DNA of 24,081 nt from a virus. How positions within the stretch are numbered: the first letter of the stretch is position 1; every line of letters begins with the position of its first letter. The translations under genes and the position numbers were made by a program. Positions 14,377 to 22,600 of this stretch are shown here, piece by piece. The notes below the pieces were generated by a model that saw only the letters and a list, made by a program, of their open reading frames with translations, did no database searches and was not told where the DNA came from. Location of the stretch: positions 1 through 24,081 of IMG/VR virus record IMGVR_UViG_3300027754_003212; one strand, written 5' to 3'.

Positions 14377-15114
14377 ATGAATAACAACATCACGCCTGAG
14401 TTCGCCTCCGCTTACGTCAAGGCAGTCAGTCAAACCCACGCCGTCGTAGCAGACGCTGAGAATCCTTTTCATAAGAATTCTTACGCCACCCTCGGGGCTC
14501 ACATCTCGGCCACGAAGGGCATCTTCGCCCAGAACGGACTTGCCATCGTGCAGTTCCCTTACGGCGATTCCCATCAGGTCGGCATCAACACCATGGTCAT
14601 CCATAAGGATGGCGGATACATCCAGAACTACATCACGCTTCCTGTTGTTGATGGCGTCAAGGGTCAGGACGTGGGTTCACTAATCTCGTACTTACGCCGC
14701 TATGCCATCGCCGCCGTCGCAAATCTGGCTACTTCGGATGATGACGGTGAAGCCGACAGGGTCGTGCGTTCTGAACCTGTTGCCGTTAAACTGGTGCAGG
14801 TTCCTAAGGCCGCTCCCGCTCCTTTGCAGAAGCCCGTGGCTCCCGTACAGAAGGCTCCTGCCGCTCCCGTGAACAGCGACCTTTCTGCGGCCCTTCAGTT
14901 CATCGTCCCGTTCGGCAAGAACAAGGGCGTGACGCTGGGCGAACTGCCCGAGAACTCTCTCCAGTGGTACATCAAGGAATACCAGCCTAAGCCTTACCAA
15001 GGAAAAATCAGCGAGCGTGACACGGCTTTCCGTACCGCCCTCGACACTGTCCGTGATTCACGTGACGGCGGTGCAAGCGGCGACGCACAGGAGGAAGACG
15101 GCGTACCCTTCTAA
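14377..15114 (+). CDS. erf: ERF-family single-strand annealing protein
   Basis: A 245-residue recombinase. The ERF domain (about residues 1-130) shows NSYATLGAHISATKGIFA, a VIHKDGGYI strand, and DVGSLISYLRRYAIAAVANL before an acidic GEADR end. A proline-alanine linker leads to a second small domain (VPFGKNKGVTLGELPENSLQ) resembling the DUF3820-type GKxKG module, and the protein ends EEDGVPF, very like the SSB tip. It would anneal tails made by the RecE-like nuclease. ATG at 14377 follows ACACACCC; an ATG at 14365, overlapping the previous TAA, is an alternative adding four residues. Confidence 0.88.
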   Translation: MNNNITPEFASAYVKAVSQTHAVVADAENPFHKNSYATLGAHISATKGIFAQNGLAIVQFPYGDSHQVGINTMVIHKDGGYIQNYITLPVVDGVKGQDVGSLISYLRRYAIAAVANLATSDDDGEADRVVRSEPVAVKLVQVPKAAPAPLQKPVAPVQKAPAAPVNSDLSAALQFIVPFGKNKGVTLGELPENSLQWYIKEYQPKPYQGKISERDTAFRTALDTVRDSRDGGASGDAQEEDGVPF

Positions 15115-15120
15115 GCCTTA

Positions 15121-15192
15121 GGCCTCATCGTTCAACGGATAGGACAGGCGTTTCCTAAACGCTAAATCTAGGTTCGATTCCTAGTGGGGCCA
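15121..15192 (+). tRNA. tRNA-Arg (anticodon CCT)
   Basis: Acceptor GGCCTCA/TGGGGCC (one G-T pair), D arm GTTC/GGAC, anticodon arm GGCGT-TTCCTAA-ACGCT with CCT at the anticodon, and T arm CTAGG-TTCGATT-CCTAG. CCA is not encoded. It starts six bases after the erf stop and ends 32 bases before the next start, so it is embedded in the mRNA operon. It reads AGG, the favoured arginine codon of the late genes. Confidence 0.93.
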
Positions 15193-15197
15193 ATTTC

Positions 15198-15224
15198 GCC
15201 GAAAGGCACAAACAAAACACACAC
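15198..15224 (+). promoter_or_regulatory. GAAA hairpin plus A/C-rich leader
   Basis: GCC-GAAA-GGC (15198-15207) is followed by ACAAACAAAACACACAC-ATG. It matches the 9228-9253 leader in hairpin, loop type (GNRA) and the shared GGCACAAACAA sequence. Confidence 0.6.
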
Positions 15225-15551
15225 ATGAAGAAAATGCACAACAGGAAAAAGGGAGCGGTTCAATCCGTCATCGGTCAGACCATCGTCTGCACCAACGTCT
15301 CAACGGACGTTGCAAAGCAGATTGATGCGTTGGCCGCTGTCGAGGGCATCAGCCGTTCCGACTTAATCCGCACCGCAGTCATCCGTGAGGTGGCGTTCCG
15401 TTCCTACATCAAGGACCGTGACATCGCCTCGTCGGCTATCGGCGGCGGCTTCAACTATGGCTCTGAAGCCAAGTCTAAAGCCTACGCTGACCAAATCGCG
15501 GTTGCCTACAAGGCCTTCAACGCCGCTTTGGCATTGAACGTTGGCAACTAA
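15225..15551 (+). CDS. Ribbon-helix-helix (CopG/Arc-like) regulator
   Basis: A 108-residue protein with a strand and helix pair at residues about 20-57 (TIVCTNVSTDVAKQIDALAA, then SRSDLIRTAVIREV), the RHH layout, and a C-terminal helical extension rich in A, Y and K. It probably represses a phage promoter as a dimer or higher oligomer. It is the last gene before the strong terminator at 15580, after the embedded tRNA-Arg. Confidence 0.75.
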   Translation: MKKMHNRKKGAVQSVIGQTIVCTNVSTDVAKQIDALAAVEGISRSDLIRTAVIREVAFRSYIKDRDIASSAIGGGFNYGSEAKSKAYADQIAVAYKAFNAALALNVGN

Positions 15552-15579
15552 CGTTAATAAGAAAAACGTTATCAACACA

Positions 15580-15601
15580 GGGACCTTTGGGTCCCTTTTT
15601 T
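15580..15601 (+). terminator. Strong intrinsic terminator of the plus-strand operon
   Basis: GGGACC (15580-15585), loop TTTG, GGTCCC (15590-15595), followed by a run of six T (15596-15601). It closes the plus-strand operon and prevents read-through into the convergent lysis cassette. Confidence 0.92.
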
Positions 15602-15616
15602 GTGCCTGTGCGAGGC

Positions 15617-15649
15617 GGGGTTTCCCCCTTTAAGGCCAATTGAATGGCC
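15617..15649 (-). terminator. Possible end of the minus-strand lysis transcript (weak)
   Basis: On the minus strand two hairpins follow the lipoprotein gene: GGCCA/TGGCC (15649-15634, loop TTCAAT) and GGGG-GAAA-CCCC (15628-15617). Neither is followed by a U run, so intrinsic termination is doubtful; they may be a stability or factor-dependent end. Confidence 0.3.
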
Positions 15650-15689
15650 ACCTCACGACACATGAGACAGGCAGTGAGCCTGACGGGGT

Positions 15690-16400
15690 CTACGTTGTGG
15701 TGTTCTTTGGCTCCGTCAAGCGGCTCTTAACGGCCCTATGGCTCTTCCAGTATGAGTATGTACCCCATGCTATAGCCAGAAGGCACAGGACGGCTGTCGC
15801 CATATGGAACCAAGGTGACTCGACTACGCTCCTGATGACAAATGGAGCACCGCCAAAGAAAGTGGATAGGCCAATCATAATGAAGCCAGCAGAGCGGCCA
15901 GTGCCGCCTAAAAAAGTGGATAGGATGAAAAGACCAGCACCAATAAAAGCAAAAATACCAGCCACGCCCAAGAACTTGGTCCTGAGTTCTCCCCATTCCT
16001 TTTCAGCCTGTTGAGCCTCAAGGATGGCCCTAAGTTGAGAGTTCTCTTCGTCGAGCCTTTCAGCCTCCTGTTGGAGCCTGTCTGTTTCTGCGTCTACCTT
16101 AGATGCCCTGTCACGCTCCTTAGCCAGCAAGGATGGGTCAATCATTGCTTTCTCATACTCAGCCACCTTAGCAACACTTGGCTCCTTGATGCCAGCCAGC
16201 CTGACTTGAGTTAATTCGACTAACCCCTTGCCCCTTCCTTCAATGTTCTTGGTAGCAACAGATAGGGCTGAAGCACCGTCACTGGCCTCGGATTCAAGTT
16301 TGCGAATGTAGGTGTCCTTCTCTGGGTTGTCTACGACCTTAATGGTGGGCTCTTGGGGCGTACAGCAACCCGTAAGCAGTATGGCCAGCAAGTATCTCAT
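15690..16400 (-). CDS. Lipoprotein with coiled coil and C-terminal membrane helices, spanin candidate
   Basis: A 236-residue protein. A very short signal (MRYLLAILLTGC) has a lipobox with C12 as the lipid-attachment residue. A long charged coiled coil (about 90-140) leads to three hydrophobic helices (about 143-165, 170-190, 198-218) and a basic tail. Lipid anchor at one end and membrane helix at the other is the layout of unimolecular spanins, which fuse inner and outer membranes at lysis; three helices rather than one is unusual. ATG overlaps the holin stop as ATGA. It could alternatively be a non-lytic envelope protein. Confidence 0.65.
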   Translation of the reverse strand: MRYLLAILLTGCCTPQEPTIKVVDNPEKDTYIRKLESEASDGASALSVATKNIEGRGKGLVELTQVRLAGIKEPSVAKVAEYEKAMIDPSLLAKERDRASKVDAETDRLQQEAERLDEENSQLRAILEAQQAEKEWGELRTKFLGVAGIFAFIGAGLFILSTFLGGTGRSAGFIMIGLSTFFGGAPFVIRSVVESPWFHMATAVLCLLAIAWGTYSYWKSHRAVKSRLTEPKNTTT

Positions 16401-16696
16401 TTAATTCTAAGAATCCTCGTTCTTACGGTGTCGAGTACTTCGTGGGAGAACGTCCCGATGATGCTGTAAATCATTGCTTCGTAAATCGGGGGCACTAGGC
16501 CGTGTACCGCAAAATAGCCAAGGACACCCATGATTCCCCCAGCGACTATCCTCCGAATCCAGACTACCCAATCGTGTGAATCGTCGCTTATCAGGAGTCG
16601 GCAGAACGCACCAAGAGCACCAAGGACCGCTACTATCCACCCTCCGTCTTTTAGGTCCTCTACCGTCTTGGTGATTGTGGGGTCGGGAGGGCTCAT
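16397..16696 (-). CDS. Holin (phage holin superfamily III/LydA-like)
   Basis: A 99-residue membrane protein with a polar start, three hydrophobic segments (about 18-38 GGWIVAVLGALGAFCRLLI; 47-66 RRIVAGGIMGVLGYFAV; 68-85 LVPPIYEAMIYSIIG) and a charged, arginine-rich C-terminus. Size, topology and the place after a giant late gene and before a spanin-like gene fit the LydA-type holins, which make the inner membrane lethal lesion and release endolysin. ATG overlaps the upstream stop as ATGA. The family match is by eye. Confidence 0.72.
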   Translation of the reverse strand: MSPPDPTITKTVEDLKDGGWIVAVLGALGAFCRLLISDDSHDWVVWIRRIVAGGIMGVLGYFAVHGLVPPIYEAMIYSIIGTFSHEVLDTVRTRILRIK

Positions 16697-19600
16697 CGGT
16701 CATCTTGCCTGTAGTTAGACTTATACGGCTTAAGGTAGGTCTTCATGATTCCAACAGCCGCTTTGGTGGTAGTTTCCTTGCCGAATCCACTGACGCTTAG
16801 AAGGGGAACCCCATTGATGATGAGTTTCTTCATGTTGTCCACATGGGCTTGAGTCGGGAACTCTGGCTTGATGACCAAGAGAGGAGAAGTGAAGTTGGTG
16901 GCTTCGGCTACAGCCGCAGAGAATTCTGCATCACTTGCACCATCACGTAGACCCATGGCATGTAAAGCCATCACAAGCCTTGCTTTTACTTCTTTGCTCT
17001 CGCCTTGATGGCCTGTAAATCCGCCATGCAAAAGTTCATCATACAATCCTAGGCCACTTACGACTTTCTGCGAGTCTGCGGCAAGGGAGCCATTTTGATT
17101 AAAGGGAGCGTCTGGTGATACGCCTCCAGCAAAAACCTTTTCTTTCAGTCCAGCATCTATGGTGGAATTAATGCTTGGGTTGAAAGCAATGTTTCCAGTG
17201 GTAGCCAATGCGGTGTCCAAGGCTTCGGATTGCATCACAGTTGGAGACCTTGATAAAAGGCCAACGCTTTCAGCATTTCTCACACGATTTACCAGCATGT
17301 GTGCTCGCTTGACGTGTCCTCCAGCAGGTCCGTATTGCTTGATGAAGTTGGTAACAAATGGCACGTTGCCCAGATACTTGGACAGTTGTGCCCTGCGTTC
17401 TTGGAGCATCCTGACGTCGGTAATTCCTCCTTCAAGTTTCTTGCCAGTCTTATCGTAAAGAGACCAAGAGTCTCCCTCCATCTTGGCTTCAGGAACGTCA
17501 AAGGCATCGTGCGATACGGACAAGATACTCTTAAGGCCCTGTCCAGTATACTGAATCTCAGCCATCCACTTAGGTATGCCATAGTTAACAGCATATCCAT
17601 GCATCTTGTCGTAAGGGATGGCTACCGCCGATGAACCAGCGACCAATGAAGCAGACAATTTTCTTTCCACGTCTGCGTAGGAATCGCTGTTAGATATGCC
17701 AGTGCTACGAACAATGGCTTTAATGTTGTCTGGCGTGGTTGCATCCGATGCATGCTCAAAAGCGTTGGCGTAAGACAGTCCAGTAGATTTTACCAAGGAT
17801 TCAAACTGTTCACTGAAGTCTGAACGCTTGAATGCATCTGCAAAACCTTCGGCTATGGCCAATTTGTAATGGCCAATAAGGTTTTCCCTAGCACCATTAT
17901 GGTCAACCTGAGTAAGGTGGCTAGGTGCCCATTCGCCCCTTGCTACCTTACCAAAAAAGTCACCATGGGCTTTAAGCGAGTCGCAATGATTGATAAGGTA
18001 TGCGGTCATCTTTGAAGAATTTCCAAGTTGGCCTACCTTGTTCCCAAATTTGGCATATGAGGCAGAGTAGTTGGTCGAAGTATACCTAGTCCTATGGTGC
18101 CTTGCATCAGCCCAAGCCAGACCAGCCTTACCTTGCTGAAGTGCGTCCATGACCAAGAAGTTGATGGACATGGAGCGGTAAGCATTGTCTTCACCTAATG
18201 GAATGGTGTTTGGATAAGTGTAGTTAGGGTCCAGAGGAACGTTTGCTTTCTTTTTGAGTTCAGCACTTTGTGCCGTCAATTCGTCAAACCTTACTTTTGC
18301 ACCATTCGAAGCATAGGCAGTGATTAATGAATCTGAAACAGATTCACAAAGCCTTCCAAGCATGCTCTTAGACTGGAACGCCTTGGATATTGGTGCATCA
18401 AGCCCCATACGATATGAGGAAAGCGAATCGCTGTCGTAATCTCGGTCAAACGTACGCAACTGTCTCCATTCGTGACCATCGCCAACGCTATTCCCAGAAA
18501 GAAGAATCTTCATGTTTTCTACGTCGTTTTGAGGCTTTTCGCCCGTGAGAATTTCTCTGTACGCATACGTCATTTGTTCGGCAATATCTAGGGGAACATC
18601 TGCACCCAAAAGATTACCACGGTAGTTAGAAATTACTCGCTCCATGGTTCTTCCTCCGAACTTTTGACCAATCATAGCATCAATCCTCATTGCTTCCATT
18701 GGGGTAAGGGACAATGCTCTTGCACTTCTTCCAGCAGAAATGTCCATGGAACTCGTAGCCTCCTTTGGAATGTTTGAATCAAGGAATTGAACTCCTGCTT
18801 CAATTCCAGTCTGATAGTCGCTCTGGTTCATGATGTATAGGCGTTTAGCACCTAAGTCATGATTCAAAGACCATTCATATGGCAGTCCTTCAAATTGGTC
18901 TGAAATGTAAATTACTGTTGGCTTAGCCGTGACTCGTTGGGCGACGGTAATTTCATTTCCAGAAGTGATTGCCATCCTGTGTAAATCTTGAGCCCTAGTG
19001 CTGGCAATCATTCTGTTATTTCCGTTTAGTTTGCTGTTACTAAGCCTTGCCTCAAAGGCTACGGCCACCCTCTTGGCTAACGCTTCGTAATCGAACGGAT
19101 GCTTTCCAATGATTCCATCTAGGTTAGATGCTTCAAGCATTGCTGGAAGTGCTGCCGCAAGTTCCTCGTCTCTGCACATTTCATTGAAAATAATCTGCTT
19201 CAACTGGCTGATGTTATCTACGCTGAAATTTTGATACGAATTAGGGGGCACTGGAACGTTCGGGTTGCTGTCACCATAGATACGGTCAATTCCGTCAAAC
19301 GTACTGTATCCGTGTTCACCTCCCACATAGATGTTTCCAAGCATCCTGCACATCGAGTCATAGTATGGGCTAGACTTGTCCAAGACGTACGTAGGAATCT
19401 TTGGCGGCAACCCAGCCCTTTCTTGAACCGCTTTGCTGATTGAGACTGGCCTAGAAGCATCTTCTTGGAAGATGGACATCAATTTCAACTTAATGTGTTC
19501 ATCGACAACTCCACTTTCAATGATGCTTTTTGCTTTCTCTACCATCAGGTGTTGCACAATCCTGCTTGATAGTTCGAACCTGTGTTCAAACATGGCAGAA

Positions 19601-22600
19601 TTAACTGAATTACCTAGATACCTGTTTGTCCTAATCGTCTTGGCGTGACTACCAGTAACATTTGCCATTCTGTCTGCCTCAATTTTAATCTTTGCCTCCA
19701 GTGCGTTAATTTCTGGAAGTACGGACATTCCTTCTGCTTCCTTGAAGTCTCCAGCAAGAGTAGTGGCGATTGTCTTAGGACCAAACGTAGAACGTTGGTA
19801 AGCGTCTGACTGCAACTCTTCTACGAAATTGATTGGCATAACATCACTACCACGTGAAATGGATTCTGCTAAATCAGTAATTCCAGTACCCATGTTGCTT
19901 GAAAATACAGATGCACCATCAGAAGTACGCAGGTGAGAATACTGCATGGAACCATGAGGACTATTCCAGTGTCCGCTTGACCTCATTTGGTCCATCAAGG
20001 CCTTCCTGACTTCGGTTACGTTTTTAACTGACTCAAGAATTTTGTTAAGTTTAGCCAATTCTTTAGGGTCTGTGCTTTGTGCAATTCTGGCCCTGATGGA
20101 CGTGCCATACTCTTCCATACGCTTAAAAGCCTGAACGTCAGATGCGTGACCATGCAGGACATTGACCTGATAAGGGCCAAGGCCAGATGCGTACTGACCC
20201 CAGTTAGGGGTGCTTCCAGTATGTGCTACTCCAGAAGAGTCATACGTATTTGCTTTAGCCCTGAATGCATTCTGCTCATCAAGGGTCATGCCAGTCGGAG
20301 ATTTGTCGTCGTGGAATCCATCCGTAAGGTTTCCAACGTCAAACCCAGCGGCTTCGGCGGCTTGCCTAACAGACTCATCCCTGCTTCTGCCAACCATGTT
20401 TTGCCTAAACAATTCGAGCGTGGATGGGTTAATTTTAAGACCTTCTTTGTCTTTATTAAGAGAGCCAGTAGCCTTCAGGATGTAATCAGCCACGCTCATG
20501 TCGGCAGGAATATCCTCTGCCGCCGCAAGGCCATGTCCTTCAGCCAATGCGTCTTTAAAGGACTTTCTGATAATGTCGCTGAGTGCCATCGCATGCTGTC
20601 TTTGTCCTTCAGTTCCAGTATCAATGGTGACCTTGAGATTGATTTCAGCCTTAGAAATCCTTCGTAGGTATTTCATGGTATTTTGGTTGTTAGCCCATTC
20701 TCCGCTGGATACGACTGGCCAGTGGTACGAAGCAGGGTCAGTTCCAATCGCCTTGCTAATTATGTGCCTACCAAACATCGGGTAAACAGCCGCAACAAAT
20801 TGAGAGATTTCAAGCCTACTCATCTGCTCGTCCTTGTTCCTGTAAAGCATGTCAGCAAGTCCAGTGACACGCATTTCATGCTTACTTACCCCATGCAATT
20901 GAAGAAGGTCGAACATCTGCTGGCCAGTCATGGCTTCCTTGAAATTCTTATTCCTGTCCGCACCGAAGGCCAAAGCCCTCATGGCCCTAGATGAGAACCT
21001 GTACATAGAGCCAGCGGTGCCAAAGGACATCTTGTTCCTGACAACACGTTCTAGGTCTCCAAGTTCAGTGCCTCCTACGGAAAGCATCACGGTTCCACGC
21101 TCTGGTGCCTTGCCGCTGACCATGTCGTTAGACATAAGCAGTTTCTGCACGGCAAGTGCTTCTTGCTTGGTCATCGGTTTTTCAATGTCACCAACCCTGT
21201 ACATTGCCGTAGGCTCAATGACACTAGTGGTGTTTTCTGGACTGAAATTAACGCTTCTAACTTGTTCTAGTTCGCCGTCCAACATCTTGGTCTGTCCTAG
21301 GCTTTCGACATGATACCTTGAGCCGTCTCCGTACATAGACTTAGGAATGTGTGCCTCAGTTGCGGCCTGAGAAATCGTTGCCACGTACGCATTGGCATCG
21401 GATTCAGTCCTAAATGGGACAACTTTCCTAGACGTCTTTGGAATTCCATTTGAGTCAACGTCCGTGACGACGTCGTGTCCGACTAAGTATCCAGCGTTCT
21501 TTCCAGACTTTTTTACGACTGAGATGTTGTTGCCTCCGCTTTTCTTATCCCAAGCATAGTGGGTAAGGTCTTCCCTGTTCGGGAACATAAGCCTGATTGC
21601 CGCCTCCCTGTCACCGTGCAGTTGTAGCCTACGTTCTGCCTCTGGAATAAAGTATCCAGAGTCCGAGCCAAGAACCCTTTCGGATGCTTCATTAATGTCT
21701 GGAACAAAATTAGGGTTTCTTGCAGAAATGTCCCTGAAATTCTGAACTCCGCTAGAGTTTGAATTTGACGAGGCGGCAGATGCATTGTCTGAAATATTAA
21801 ACCCAAGGTCAGATTTGGCTAAGTTTTGTTCACCTTGAGTTCTAGCAGTTTCGTTCTGTAGCAAATGCAAAGCACGGTCAGCATAAACAGAGTCTGCTTT
21901 TCCAAACCTAAACCTGTCCATGCCGTCGTTGCTTATTCCGATTAATCCCTTTCCTGCGTAGATTCCATTGGCGATATGGAAAGAAGCAATAGCGGCTTGG
22001 ATATGCTCTTGCTTTGAATCCGCTGGGAGAATCAAAGTGGTGTATGAATTCGTTTGATTGTTAAGGTGAATCAAATGGTCTCCGTCATTAACTAACTCAA
22101 AGCCTTTTTCATGGTTAATTTGCTGTGGGGTATGATGAGAAGACGAATCAGTTTCTGGGTCGTAAAAGTCTCCGCTCGAACCCAAGAACTGTGCCAATTT
22201 ACTGTTGCTTGCCAATTCACCATTGGGGTGATTGTGCATGGTTAGGTCCACTTCAGTAGCACCAACATCGCTGGCAATAAGCCTGACGGCTTTGCCGTAA
22301 TGCCTTTGAACTTCTTTATCAAACGACAGCAAGGAACGAATGTGGCTGGCGGCGGACAGTTTTTTCATTGCTGTGCTTTGGCCTAATTTTTGTGCCAATT
22401 CAGCCGTTCTCCTGAAACTCTGTGGGATTATGGTCCCAGTATGTGCATCAAACCCGATTACTTTTCTGAACGGAATTCCAATTTTAATCTTAGCACTTCT
22501 GGGCGACTGGGACATTTCATTCAGCATTGGAGTATCAATGTCCGCAGTGTAGTTAAGCATAATCCTTCCATCGGAAAGTCGCTTCCAACTTACACCCATC

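Noticed and set aside
15537-15570. Three AACGTT palindromes before the terminator.
   Set aside because: The spacing is unequal (13 and 15 bases) and one lies in the RHH coding sequence. Probably chance.
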